Positions 6,972-15,682 of a stretch of 32,918 nt of DNA are shown here, piece after piece. The position numbers and the translations under genes are program-made. Origin of the DNA: Nocardia nova NBRC 15556 (GTDB lineage Bacteria > Actinomycetota > Actinomycetes > Mycobacteriales > Mycobacteriaceae); the NCBI RefSeq assembly GCF_001613005.1, contig NZ_BDBN01000099.1:1-32918 (forward strand). Reading direction: 5' to 3'. The notes beneath the pieces are model-generated. The model saw only the letters and a list, made by a program, of their open reading frames with translations, did not search any database and had not been told where the DNA came from. The first letter of the stretch is position 1. Each line of letters opens with the position of its first letter.

Positions 6972-7931
6972 CTACACCGCCCCCGGGATTGCCCGGATGA
7001 TGCCGACCCGGGCCCCGCCGCCCAGGACCGGCGGCCCGGCGAGCGCGGCGTGGGCCTCGGTCCACTCGACCCCCATACGCTGGAGAATCGCCTGCGTCAG
7101 CGGCATCCGGGCCCGGTCGTGGCCGTCATCGATCTTATAGGCGAAGGCGCGGCCGTCCGGCAGCGCGCCCGCGTGCACACCGTCCGCTCCGATCTTGCAG
7201 ACCAGTCCGGGGGTCGCCCGCATGGTCTCGAGATCGGGGGCGCCCGTGCCCGAAATCACTCGCGGGTGGTGGCGAATCGCATCCGCGACCCGGCGTTCCG
7301 GCGATCCGGGGGCCGCGGTGGCGAGGCCGGCGTAGGCACGGGCGAGATTGATCAGCGAGACCGGGACGATCGGCAGGCCGCAGCCGTCGATGCCGAGGTC
7401 GGTCTCGGGTTCGCCGGTGATCTCGGCGATCGTCGCCGTGACCGCCTGCTGCAGCGGATGGGAGGGGTCGAGATATCCGATGGTCGGCCAGCCGTTGATC
7501 ACACAGGTCGCCAGCATCGCGGCATGTTTGCCCGAGCAGTTCATGTAGATCTTGCGAGGGGCCGAGTGCCGGTCGCGCGCCAGTGCCTCGGCGCGGGCCT
7601 GTTCGCCCATCGGCAGATCCGGCGGGCATTCCAGACCGTTCTCGTCGAAGCCGAAGCGGTCCAGCAGCCGCCGCACCAGCGCCAGATGGTCGGGTTCGCC
7701 GAAATGCGAGGCGGTGGCGATGGCGAGTTCGGCCTCGTCCACCGGCTCGAAACCGTTGCGCAGCAAGGTGATCGCTTGCATGGGCTTATTGGTCGACCGC
7801 GGGAAGATCGGCAGATGCACCTCGCCCCGGGCCAGCGACGGTTCCCCGTCGGGTTCGATGATCACCACCGACCCGCGGTGCACGCATTCGCGGAATCCGG
7901 AGCGGACCACTTCCACCAGCTCTACGCTCAC
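6972..7931 (-). CDS. L-asparaginase, Rhizobium etli AnsA-like (PF06089) family
   Basis: Predicted to hydrolyse L-asparagine to aspartate and ammonia. The 319-residue protein has the landmarks of the family known from R. etli asparaginase. RSTNKP carries a Ser46/Lys49 pair, ASHFGE a second serine (Ser75) and AYKIDDG the distal lysine. NCSGKH (Cys132, Lys135) with DGCGLP (Cys184) match the zinc-site residues. All expected catalytic and metal residues are present, so it looks functional. The GTG start at 7931 overlaps the MOSC stop as GTGA and has GAGGAG at about 7940-7945, indicating translational coupling. It is the last gene of ygfZ-MOSC-asparaginase. Its presence here is not part of the M. 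tuberculosis gene order as I remember it. A hairpin (GGAGTC/GACTCC, 6898-6915) past the stop might end the transcript. Confidence 0.88.
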   Translation of the reverse strand: MSVELVEVVRSGFRECVHRGSVVIIEPDGEPSLARGEVHLPIFPRSTNKPMQAITLLRNGFEPVDEAELAIATASHFGEPDHLALVRRLLDRFGFDENGLECPPDLPMGEQARAEALARDRHSAPRKIYMNCSGKHAAMLATCVINGWPTIGYLDPSHPLQQAVTATIAEITGEPETDLGIDGCGLPIVPVSLINLARAYAGLATAAPGSPERRVADAIRHHPRVISGTGAPDLETMRATPGLVCKIGADGVHAGALPDGRAFAYKIDDGHDRARMPLTQAILQRMGVEWTEAHAALAGPPVLGGGARVGIIRAIPGAV

Positions 7932-8788
7932 GGCCGATCTCCTCGTCCGGCGGTTCCGCACGCCGTCGCGGCCGGTATCGGCTGCGCCCCGCCGGCCGGC
8001 GCGGGGTCCGTCAGCGCCCCGTTCGATGCAACGGTGGATGCTTCCGCGCCCGCCGCCCTGTCCGGCACTGCCGCGGCGCGAATCTCCTCGTGGAGTTCGG
8101 TGTTGCGCGTCCGGTTGGCGGCCCGCCGCGCATGCCGGGCGATCTGCATGCGCACGTCTTCGGAGATCGTCGGTTCGGCGGCCAGCAGATGTTCCAGCCG
8201 TGCCGGATCGTGTCCCGTGAACAGGTCGCGCACCGTGATGCCGTGCTCGGGGATGTGGTCCACGTGCACCCGGTCGCCCGCGCCGATCGTGCCCTCGGTC
8301 AGCACTCGCAGATAGGCGCCGGTATCGGCCTGCAGCGTGAAGCGCTTGACCCACTGCTTCTCGCCCGACCAGTGCCCGAAGGTCGCGCAGGGCACGCGCG
8401 GTGCGCTGACCTCGAGCAGCGTGTCGCCGACGCGCCAGCGTTCACCGATCACGGCATCGCTGACGGGCAGCCCGGACACCCGCAGATTCTCGCCGAACCA
8501 GCCGGGCGCAAGCGTGCGGCCCAGCTGCTCGCCCCACTGCCGCGCGTCCTCGTCGGCGTAGGCGTAGACGGCCTGGTGGACGCCGCCGTGATGTTTCGTA
8601 TCGCAGACGCGGTCACCGGCCAGTCCCAGCGCCCGGACCGCCACCCTGTCGGCGACCGGGCGTTTGTCGATCGCGGTCCGGCCGACCCGGCTCACCTTCG
8701 CGGGCACCGCGAGTTCGGCATGGAGCACACAGACCGCGAGTACGTGGCCGATCGCGCCGATTTCCCGGGGCGCTGCGGGCGCGCTCAC
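7928..8788 (-). CDS. MOSC domain protein (YiiM-like)
   Basis: A 286-residue protein whose first 210 residues form a MOSC domain, the fold of molybdenum cofactor sulfurase C-termini and YiiM-type hydroxylaminopurine-resistance proteins. Landmarks are GLAGDRVCDTKHHGG, QAVYAYADED, GWFGENLR, and the conserved cysteine in APRVPCATFGHW, followed by KRF. The C-terminal 70 residues are Ala/Pro-rich and probably disordered. The expected role is handling a Mo-cofactor or sulfur group; the substrate is not predictable. It starts at a GTG (8788) overlapping the YgfZ stop as GTGA and ends in the GTGA shared with the asparaginase start, so three genes are chained by 4-bp overlaps. Confidence 0.88.
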   Translation of the reverse strand: MSAPAAPREIGAIGHVLAVCVLHAELAVPAKVSRVGRTAIDKRPVADRVAVRALGLAGDRVCDTKHHGGVHQAVYAYADEDARQWGEQLGRTLAPGWFGENLRVSGLPVSDAVIGERWRVGDTLLEVSAPRVPCATFGHWSGEKQWVKRFTLQADTGAYLRVLTEGTIGAGDRVHVDHIPEHGITVRDLFTGHDPARLEHLLAAEPTISEDVRMQIARHARRAANRTRNTELHEEIRAAAVPDRAAGAEASTVASNGALTDPAPAGGAQPIPAATACGTAGRGDRP

Positions 8789-9900
8789 CGGCCGCGCAAC
8801 TTGTCCACGGCGAGCCGGCCGGCCTGCGGCTCGTCATCGGACGGGATCGAATCCGGATCGATGGCGGCGGCCATCGGACCGGCCTCCAGCCGGGTGTCGG
8901 CGGGGATGGCGCGTTTGACCAGCGCGAGTGCGATCGGCCCGAGTTCGTAATGGTCGATCACCGTGCCGAGGCGGCCGACCGCGCGGCCCCCGGCGGTCAC
9001 CGCGTCGCCGGCCGCGGGCCGGGCATCGGCGGAGCCGTCCAGATGCAACAGCACCAGATGCCGCGGCGGTTTACCGAGATTGTGGACGCGGGCGACGGTT
9101 TCCTGTCCGCGGTAGCAACCCTTGTTCAGATGGACCGCGCCGAATTCGTCCGGGCCGCCGATCCAGTGTGCCTCGTGCGGAATGGTCCGATCGTCGGTGT
9201 CGAGGCCGATGCGCGGCCGCAACGCCGCCACCCGCAGCGCCTCGAAGGCCCACAGCCCGGCCGGTTCGGCGCCGGCCGCGGTCAGCGCCGACCACAGTTC
9301 GCTCAGCCGGTCGCGCGGCACGACCAGGTCGTAGGAATCCTCGGTGGGCCACGGCATGCGACGCAGGAATCCGCCGCCGGGCAGGGCGACCGCGCCGTAC
9401 ACCTCCGGCAGCGCGGCGACGCCCAGCGTCTCGGTCAGCTCGCGCACCCGCGGCCCGAGCAGGCTCAGGACCGCGTGGTCCGGTGCGGCCTCGGGTTTCG
9501 CGGCGGCCCAGAAGACCATCTTCTGCAGGAAGTCGAGCAGTGCGGGGCCACGATCGCCTTCGGTGTCGATCCACACCGTGCCGTCGAGTTCGGTCAGCAC
9601 GAAGTGGTGCTGGACGCGGCCGTTGAGGTCCAGATCCAGGTTCTCGGCGGACCGGCCGTCGCTCAACTCGGCGATGTGCTGGCTGGAAATCGTGTGCAGC
9701 CAGCTCAGCCGTTCGGCGCCGGTGATCCTCGCCACGAAACGGTGGGAACGGTCCACGAGAGCCACGCGCTGGGCCGCGGCACGCTGTTCCCCGAAGGGAT
9801 CGCCGTAATGCCAGGCGACCGCGGCATCGGGACTTTCGGGCGGGCCGGGCACGGCCCCTGGGAGACCGAGCAGTGGACTGGGGGCGGCAACCACGGACAC
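8785..9900 (-). CDS. ygfZ: YgfZ-family folate-binding protein
   Basis: A 371-residue member of the YgfZ/GcvT-like family, which binds tetrahydrofolate and supports Fe-S enzyme maturation and repair. The diagnostic KGCYRGQE motif is intact, preceded by IPHEAHW and followed by RVHNLGKPPRHLV. The N-terminal part shows the typical DRSHRFVARITGAERLSWLH segment. The M. tuberculosis counterpart Rv0811c also diverges from an aminodeoxychorismate lyase gene, and both proteins touch folate. Start choice is uncertain: the GTG at 9900 is preferred because it leaves room for promoters, while an in-frame GTG at 9942 would add 14 basic residues; neither has a strong ribosome site. It heads the coupled operon ygfZ-MOSC-asparaginase. 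Confidence 0.88.
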   Translation of the reverse strand: MSVVAAPSPLLGLPGAVPGPPESPDAAVAWHYGDPFGEQRAAAQRVALVDRSHRFVARITGAERLSWLHTISSQHIAELSDGRSAENLDLDLNGRVQHHFVLTELDGTVWIDTEGDRGPALLDFLQKMVFWAAAKPEAAPDHAVLSLLGPRVRELTETLGVAALPEVYGAVALPGGGFLRRMPWPTEDSYDLVVPRDRLSELWSALTAAGAEPAGLWAFEALRVAALRPRIGLDTDDRTIPHEAHWIGGPDEFGAVHLNKGCYRGQETVARVHNLGKPPRHLVLLHLDGSADARPAAGDAVTAGGRAVGRLGTVIDHYELGPIALALVKRAIPADTRLEAGPMAAAIDPDSIPSDDEPQAGRLAVDKLRGR

Positions 9901-10052
9901 GTTTTCCACAATAGGCGGTCGCGCCGACCCGCGCCGCGCCACAGGTTGCCGCAGGTATGCGGTGAGTGTGCCGTGGATATGCCTGTGGGCGCGGGGCTCG
10001 CCCGGGCGTTGCCCGACGATTGCGTACCCACGCCTGGAGCGCTCGATTCGCC

Positions 10053-10058
10053 TAGGCT
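10053..10058 (+). promoter_or_regulatory. Likely leaderless -10 of aminodeoxychorismate lyase gene
   Basis: TAGGCT fits the actinobacterial TANNNT -10 and ends 7 bases before the ATG at 10066. No ribosome site lies between. This is the arrangement of leaderless genes, in which transcription starts at or next to the A of ATG. Confidence 0.5.
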
Positions 10059-10065
10059 GCCACGC

Positions 10066-10980
10066 ATGGTGGATCGAGTTCTGGTGACACTCGACGGTAC
10101 CGTCCGGAATCCGGACGAGCCGTTGCTCTACGCGGACGATATCGGCACGTTGCGCGGCGACGGCGTCTTCGAGACGGTGCTGGTGCGAGACGGTAAAGCG
10201 AGTGCACTGGAATTACATCTGGCTCGGCTACGCCGTTCGGCCCAGGCACTCGACCTGCCCGACCCGGATGTCGCCCAGTGGCGCAGCGCCGTGGAGTCGG
10301 CGGTCAAGGAATGGGGATCCGACCGCGAGGGCGTGCTGCGCATGATCGTGACGCGGGGCCGCGACGGCGCCGAGTCCCAGCGCGTCGGTTCGGGCGAACT
10401 GTCCGGCCCGGCACCGGATCTCACCGGCTACGTGCTCGTGAGCCCGGTCGCCGAGCGGGTGAGTAAGGCTCGCGCCGAAGGCATCTCGGTGATCACTCTC
10501 ACTCGGGGCATCTCCACCGAACTCGCGACCACCGCCCCGTGGCTCCTGCTGGGTGCCAAGACGCTCTCCTATGCGACGAATATGGCGGCGCTGCGGTTCG
10601 CGGCTCGCCAGGACGCCGACGACGTGATCTTCACCAGCACCGAGCACCGCGTGCTGGAGGGGCCGCGCTCGACGGTCGTGATCCAGCGCGACAAGCAGCT
10701 GCTCACCCCGCCCGCGCGCGACGGCGTGCTGCCCGGCATCACCCAGCGCGCCTTGTTCGCCGAGGCGGGCAAGGCCGGCTGGGACTGCAGCTACAAGTCG
10801 CTGTTCACGGCGGATCTCGTTACCGCCGACAGTGTTTGGCTACTGTCGAGCATCACGCTGGCCGCGCGGGTGGCGACACTGGACGGGCTGCGGATGTCGG
10901 CACCGGACTGTGCCGAAGAAATCACGGATCTGGTGAATCGCGGGATCGAACGAGCCTGGAATATCGCCGACTGGACCTGA
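10066..10980 (+). CDS. pabC: Aminodeoxychorismate lyase, class IV aminotransferase fold
   Basis: Predicted to release pyruvate from 4-amino-4-deoxychorismate, giving p-aminobenzoate for folate. The 304-residue protein belongs to the PLP class IV fold: DDIGTLRGDGVFET near the N-terminus, the PLP lysine in LLGAKTLSYATNM, the DDVIFTS strand, and LPGITQRALF toward the C-terminus. Branched-chain or D-amino-acid aminotransferases share the fold; the assignment rests on the M. tuberculosis syntenic gene Rv0812 and the folate-linked divergent neighbour ygfZ. The start at 10066 is the first ATG of the conserved region (MVDRVLVTLDG), although the frame is open far upstream. It is probably expressed from a leaderless promoter. 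Confidence 0.88.
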   Translation: MVDRVLVTLDGTVRNPDEPLLYADDIGTLRGDGVFETVLVRDGKASALELHLARLRRSAQALDLPDPDVAQWRSAVESAVKEWGSDREGVLRMIVTRGRDGAESQRVGSGELSGPAPDLTGYVLVSPVAERVSKARAEGISVITLTRGISTELATTAPWLLLGAKTLSYATNMAALRFAARQDADDVIFTSTEHRVLEGPRSTVVIQRDKQLLTPPARDGVLPGITQRALFAEAGKAGWDCSYKSLFTADLVTADSVWLLSSITLAARVATLDGLRMSAPDCAEEITDLVNRGIERAWNIADWT

Positions 10981-11062
10981 TTCGACCGCGGTGTCGGAGC
11001 GTCGAAAGCGGAACCCGTTACCGCGCAGCAATAATTGTTGGAATGTCGTGACGTAGGACTCG

Positions 11063-11111
11063 TTGATCCACGGCTGTACCGGCGTAGGCTCTACTACGAC
11101 ATGTCGTAGTA
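11063..11111 (+). promoter_or_regulatory. cydA promoter with perfect 20-bp palindromic operator
   Basis: TTGATC (11063-11068), a 16-base spacer and TAGGCT (11085-11090) form a plausible promoter. Immediately downstream, over the expected start site, lies TACTACGACATGTCGTAGTA (11092-11111), a perfect palindrome. It ends 36 bases before the cydA ATG. This placement suggests repression. The TAC...GTA half-site form resembles BlaI/CopY-type operators rather than the Rex sites known at some actinobacterial cyd promoters; that comparison is inference. Confidence 0.75.
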
Positions 11112-11147
11112 CGTGTGGATGTCCCGCATGACACAGGAGGCCGCCGG

Positions 11148-12596
11148 ATGGATGTCGTCGACGTCTCACGTTGGCAGTTCGGGATCACGACCGTCTATCA
11201 CTTCATCTTCGTACCGCTCACCATCGGCCTCGCGCCCATGGTCGCCGGGATGCAGACCGCATGGGTGATCACGGGTAAGGATCACTGGTACCGGCTGACG
11301 AAGTTTTTCGGCAAATTGTTCATGATCAACTTCGCGCTCGGTGTCGCCACCGGCATCGTGCAGGAGTTCCAGTTCGGCATGAACTGGAGCGAATACTCCC
11401 GCTTCGTCGGCGACGTATTCGGCGCCCCGCTGGCCATGGAGGGCCTGGCCGCGTTCTTCCTGGAATCGACCTTCCTGGGTCTGTGGATCTTCGGCTGGTC
11501 GCGGCTGCCCAAACTGGTGCACCTGGCCACCATCTGGCTGGTCGCGATCGGCGTGAACGCCTCGGCCTTCTTCATCATCGCCGCCAACTCGTTCATGCAG
11601 CATCCGGTCGGCGCCCGCTACAACCCCGAATCCGGCCGCGCCGAACTGCAGAGCATCGGCGCACTGCTGACCAACAACACCGCGCTGGCGGCCTTCCCGC
11701 ACGTCGTGGCGGGTGCGTTCCTCACCGCCGGCACCTTCGTAGCCGGTATCGGCGGCTGGTGGATGGTTCGCAACGCCCGCTCGGGCCATCCGGAGCTGCT
11801 GGAAGAGGCGCGCGGTATGTGGCGGCCCGCCGCCCGCGCCGGGATGTGGGTGATCGTGATCGCCGGCATCGCACTGGTATTCACCGGTGACATCCAGGGC
11901 AAGCTGATGTTCAAACAGCAGCCGATGAAGATGGCCTCGGCGGAATCGTTGTGCCACACCGAAACCGATCCCGACTTCTCGATACTCACCGTCGGCACCC
12001 ACAACAACTGTGACAGCATCACCCGCGTCCTCGAGGTGCCCGGCGTGCTGCCTTACCTCGCCGAAGGCAGGTTCAGCGGCGTGACGCTGCAGGGCGTCAA
12101 GGACCTGCAGGCGAGCTACAACGAAAAATTCGGCCCGGGTGACTATCGGCCGAATCTGTTCGTCACCTACTGGACCTTCCGCGCCATGATCGGCTGGGCA
12201 GTGGGTTCGGCGGCCATCGCGCTGCTGGGCTTCTGGATGACCCGGCGCGGACGGATCCCGGATCAGCCGTGGTTCAAATGGCTGAGCCTGATCTGCATTC
12301 CGACGCCGTTCCTGGCCAACAGCGCGGGCTGGGTCTTCACCGAGATGGGCCGCCAGCCCTGGGTGGTCGCACCGAATCCGACCGGGAACCCGGCCATCCG
12401 GATGACCGTGCAGCAAGCCGTCTCCGGGCATACCGCAGGCACCGTGCTGGCCTCGCTGATCGTCTTCACGCTCGTGTACGGCGCACTTGCCGTCGTGTGG
12501 TTCTTCCTCATGCGGCGCTATGTCATCGAGGGGCCCGAACAGCCACCCGCGGAGACGGAAACGTCTGCGGTCGAGAAGCTTTCGTTCGCGTACTGA
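11148..12596 (+). CDS. cydA: Cytochrome bd ubiquinol/menaquinol oxidase subunit I
   Basis: Haem-bearing subunit of the high-affinity quinol oxidase, which reduces oxygen to water without pumping protons. The 482-residue protein begins MDVVDVSRWQFGITTVYH, with His18 at the family's haem b595 ligand position. AAFPHVVAG has the second axial His, and GWVFTEMGRQPW supplies the Met ligand region. FFLESTFLGLWIFGW contains the conserved acidic residue near the haems. The quinol loop is of the short type usual in actinobacteria. AGGAGG at 11135-11140, 7 bases upstream, fixes the start at 11148; in-frame sequence before it (from 11115) is leader. It is the first gene of cydABDC, with cydB 10 bases downstream. 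Confidence 0.97.
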   Translation: MDVVDVSRWQFGITTVYHFIFVPLTIGLAPMVAGMQTAWVITGKDHWYRLTKFFGKLFMINFALGVATGIVQEFQFGMNWSEYSRFVGDVFGAPLAMEGLAAFFLESTFLGLWIFGWSRLPKLVHLATIWLVAIGVNASAFFIIAANSFMQHPVGARYNPESGRAELQSIGALLTNNTALAAFPHVVAGAFLTAGTFVAGIGGWWMVRNARSGHPELLEEARGMWRPAARAGMWVIVIAGIALVFTGDIQGKLMFKQQPMKMASAESLCHTETDPDFSILTVGTHNNCDSITRVLEVPGVLPYLAEGRFSGVTLQGVKDLQASYNEKFGPGDYRPNLFVTYWTFRAMIGWAVGSAAIALLGFWMTRRGRIPDQPWFKWLSLICIPTPFLANSAGWVFTEMGRQPWVVAPNPTGNPAIRMTVQQAVSGHTAGTVLASLIVFTLVYGALAVVWFFLMRRYVIEGPEQPPAETETSAVEKLSFAY

Positions 12597-12606
12597 GGAG
12601 CCGAGG

Positions 12607-13668
12607 ATGAGTCTGCCCGAATTCTGGTTCTTGCTGATCGGTGTCCTGTTCACCGGCTACTTCGTGCTCGAGGGCTTCGATTTCGGCGTCGGGATACTGA
12701 TGCCGATCATCGGCCGCGGCGACGAAACGCGAAAGCGCGCCGTACTCAACACGATCGGACCGGTCTGGGACGGCAACGAAGTGTGGCTGATCACCGCGGG
12801 CGGCGCGATGTTCGCGGCCTTCCCGGAGTGGTACGCCAGCCTGTTCTCCGGGTTCTACGTGGCACTGCTGCTGATCCTGGTGGCGTTGATCGTGCGCGCG
12901 GTGGCGATCGAATGGCGCGGCAAGATCCACGATCCGCGCTGGTACAAATGGTGCGACGCCGCGATCGTCTTCGGTTCCTGGGTGCCCGCGCTGGCCTGGG
13001 GACTGGCCTTCGCGAATATCGTGCACGGAACGCAGCTCAACGCGCAGCGGCGGATCGAGGGCGGTCTGCTCGGCCTGATCAACCCCTACGGGCTGCTCGG
13101 CGCCCTGACGCTGCTGCTGTTGTTCATCCTGCACGGTGCGGTGTTCATCGCCTTGAAGACCGGCGGCGATATTCGCGACAGCGCCGAGCGGACCGCCCGG
13201 GTGATCTGGTTGCCGGCCACCGTGGTCGCCGCCGCGTTCGCGCTGTGGACCCAGCTCGCGCACGGCCAGGGCTGGACCTGGATCCCGTTGGGCGTGGCGG
13301 TATTCGGCCTCCTGCTCGCCGGTGGTGCGGTGCTGCGGCATCGCGACGGCTGGGCGTTCACCGGCACCGCCGTCACCGTGGTCGCCGCGATCGTGCTGCT
13401 GTTCGGTGCGCTGTTCCCGTACGTGCTGCCGTCCACCATCGACGCCGCCTACGGGCTGACCGTCGACGGCCGGATGGTCGACGGGCATCCCACCGTCAGC
13501 GCCTCCTCCACGCATTACACGCTGGTGGTGATGAGCTGGGTCGCGGTGGTGCTGACTCCGGTCGTGCTGATCTACCAGGGCTGGACGTACTGGGTCTTCC
13601 GCAAGCGCATCACCGTCGAGCAGATCCCGGCGCCGATCGGCCTGTCGATGCGCAGCGGCGCGCGGTAG
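12607..13668 (+). CDS. cydB: Cytochrome bd oxidase subunit II
   Basis: The 353-residue membrane partner of CydA, with about eight or nine helices. Family landmarks are the opening FWFLLIGVLFTGYFVLEGFD, then GVGIL, GPVWDGNEVWL, FSGFYVAL and a late STHYTLVVMSWVAV. The ATG at 12607 is preceded by AGGAG (12596-12600) that overlaps the cydA stop, so the two subunits are translated together in the fixed ratio they need. The stop at 13668 lies 7 bases before cydD. Nothing is odd in length or composition. Confidence 0.96.
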   Translation: MSLPEFWFLLIGVLFTGYFVLEGFDFGVGILMPIIGRGDETRKRAVLNTIGPVWDGNEVWLITAGGAMFAAFPEWYASLFSGFYVALLLILVALIVRAVAIEWRGKIHDPRWYKWCDAAIVFGSWVPALAWGLAFANIVHGTQLNAQRRIEGGLLGLINPYGLLGALTLLLLFILHGAVFIALKTGGDIRDSAERTARVIWLPATVVAAAFALWTQLAHGQGWTWIPLGVAVFGLLLAGGAVLRHRDGWAFTGTAVTVVAAIVLLFGALFPYVLPSTIDAAYGLTVDGRMVDGHPTVSASSTHYTLVVMSWVAVVLTPVVLIYQGWTYWVFRKRITVEQIPAPIGLSMRSGAR

Positions 13669-13675
13669 GTCCACG

Positions 13676-15682
13676 ATGGCCCGTCCCGTCGATCCCCGGC
13701 TGTGGCGCCATGCCCGCTCGGCCCGCCGATATCTGATCATCAGCGTGGGACTGTCGCTGGTGATCACGGCGGGCATCGTGGTCGCGGCGCTGATGCTGGC
13801 CCGGATCGCGGCGGGCGTGATCACCGATCCCGGGCAGCGCACGATCGGCGCGTGGACCACCGAGCTGGCGATTCTGGCGGCGGCGATCGCGGTGCGGACG
13901 GTGGCGAGCTGGTGGCAGTCGCGGCTGGCGCATCGAGCCGGCGCACAGGTCGTCGCGGAGTTGGAGAATTCCGTCCTGGCCGCCGGAGCCGCACTGCCGC
14001 CGCGGGAGCTGGATCGGCGGCGAACCGAACTGGCGGTGGTGGTCGGCGACGGGCTGGGCGGATTGCGCGCCTATCTCACCGGATATCTGCCCGCGTTGCT
14101 GCTCGCGGTCCTGGTGCCGCCCGTCGTGCTGGCCGTGATCGCGGTGCACGATCTCACCGCGGCGATCATCATCCTGGTGACGCTGCCGCTGATCCCGATC
14201 TTCATGATCCTGATCGGGCTGATGACCCAGGGCCGTGCCGCCGACGCCCTGGCCGCCACCACCCGGCTGTCGGATCAGATGCTCGACCTGTTCGCCGGCA
14301 TGCCGACGCTGCGGGCGCTCGGCCGGGAAACCGGTGCGGCCGAGGACGGTGCGCCGACCATGCGGCATCGGGTGCGCGAGCTCGGCGAGGCGCTGCACAA
14401 GCGGACCATGGCGACGCTGCGGATGGCGTTCCTGTCGTCGATGGTGCTGGAGATGCTGGCGACCCTGTGCGTGGCACTGGTCGCGGTGTCGATCGGCATG
14501 CGGCTGGTCTTCGGGCATATGGGCCTGTACGCCGGTCTGCTCGGCCTGATCCTCGCCCCCGAGGTCTATCTGCCGCTGCGTGCGGTGGGGGAGAGATTCC
14601 ACGCGGCGCAGGACGGAATGGCCGCTGCCGAACGGGCTTTCGCGATACTGGAGCCGGACCGGACCGAGCGGGACCTGTCCGCGGGCGTCACCGGTGCGCG
14701 GGAAGTCTCGGTGGAGGCCGACGCGCCCACCGAACCTCGGCGAGCAGATGCCCGCAGCGTCCGGCGATCCGGCGAGCCGCGCGCGGCGCGAGTCCCGGTG
14801 ACGGTCGAACCGGGGACCGGAGACATCGAGCTGCGTGACGTGTGGGTGCGCGCGCGGGACGGGTACGCACCCGCCGGATTGTCGGGTGTGCTGCGACCGG
14901 GAGCGGTGACCGCCCTCATCGGTCCCAATGGAAGCGGGAAATCGACTGCGCTGCTAGTGATATTGGGCCTGATGGCGCCGGAGCGGGGTGCGGTTCTGGC
15001 GGGTGGGCGCCCGGCCGGCGAGCTCGATCCGGACGGGTGGTGGTCGCATATCGCCTGGTTGCCGCAGCGCCCGGTGCTGCTGCCCGGCACCTTGCGAGAG
15101 AACCTCGAACTCTTCGGCGCGCAAGCTGGTGACGGCGGGCGCGGCGGTACGACCGGCCGCGCCGAGGCCGTCGACAATGCTTGTGCGGCAACGGGTTTCG
15201 ACACCGTACTCGACGAACTTCCGGACGGTTGGGACACCGTGGTGGGTCCCGGCGGCGTCGGTCTGTCCCTCGGCCAGCGCCAACGCCTGGCATTGGTTCG
15301 CGTGCTGGCCGCCGACCGCCCGATTCTGCTCTTCGACGAACCCACCGCCCATCTCGACGAACACAGTGAGGCGACGGTCCTCGCCGCCCTGACCGAACGG
15401 GCCCGCGCGGGCGCGACGGTCGTCGTGGTGGCGCACCGCCCCACCGTGCTCGCCATCGCGGATCACATCATCGAGGTACACGCGCGGGCGGACTCGGACC
15501 CGGCGGAAGATCATGCCGCGCAACGAGAGTCGGCCGGCCCCGAATCGGATGGGTCGGAGCACGCCGCTCCTGCGGAGGTGGAGGGTGCGAACGAGGTGCG
15601 GCGTGGCGATGCGCGGGCAGCGGGCACGTCCGTGGCGCCGATCGGAGTCGGCCGGGCGATGACCAGGGGGTGGACGCCGTGA
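13676..15682 (+). CDS. cydD: CydD, ABC exporter subunit for cytochrome bd assembly
   Basis: One half of the heterodimeric CydDC ABC transporter required to assemble cytochrome bd (thiol export or haem handling, depending on the study). The membrane domain occupies residues 1-325 with six helices and the ALGRE coupling segment. The ATPase domain has Walker A GPNGSGKST (416-424), Q-loop LPQRPVLLPGT (462-472), signature LSLGQ (530-534, Leu for the usual Gly), Walker B ILLFDE and the switch histidine in VVAHRPT. Two oddities stand out: an Arg/Ala-rich linker of about 45 residues between the domains (330-378), and an unusual charged tail of about 65 residues (604-668) that is probably disordered. 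The start follows cydB by 7 bases with only GTAGGT as ribosome site. The end overlaps cydC by GTGA. Confidence 0.94.
   Translation: MARPVDPRLWRHARSARRYLIISVGLSLVITAGIVVAALMLARIAAGVITDPGQRTIGAWTTELAILAAAIAVRTVASWWQSRLAHRAGAQVVAELENSVLAAGAALPPRELDRRRTELAVVVGDGLGGLRAYLTGYLPALLLAVLVPPVVLAVIAVHDLTAAIIILVTLPLIPIFMILIGLMTQGRAADALAATTRLSDQMLDLFAGMPTLRALGRETGAAEDGAPTMRHRVRELGEALHKRTMATLRMAFLSSMVLEMLATLCVALVAVSIGMRLVFGHMGLYAGLLGLILAPEVYLPLRAVGERFHAAQDGMAAAERAFAILEPDRTERDLSAGVTGAREVSVEADAPTEPRRADARSVRRSGEPRAARVPVTVEPGTGDIELRDVWVRARDGYAPAGLSGVLRPGAVTALIGPNGSGKSTALLVILGLMAPERGAVLAGGRPAGELDPDGWWSHIAWLPQRPVLLPGTLRENLELFGAQAGDGGRGGTTGRAEAVDNACAATGFDTVLDELPDGWDTVVGPGGVGLSLGQRQRLALVRVLAADRPILLFDEPTAHLDEHSEATVLAALTERARAGATVVVVAHRPTVLAIADHIIEVHARADSDPAEDHAAQRESAGPESDGSEHAAPAEVEGANEVRRGDARAAGTSVAPIGVGRAMTRGWTP

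Noticed and set aside
10981..11147. Rex-type operator upstream of cydA
   Set aside because: Searched by eye for TTGTGAA...TTCACAA arms; none present. Only the TACTACGACA-type palindrome was found.
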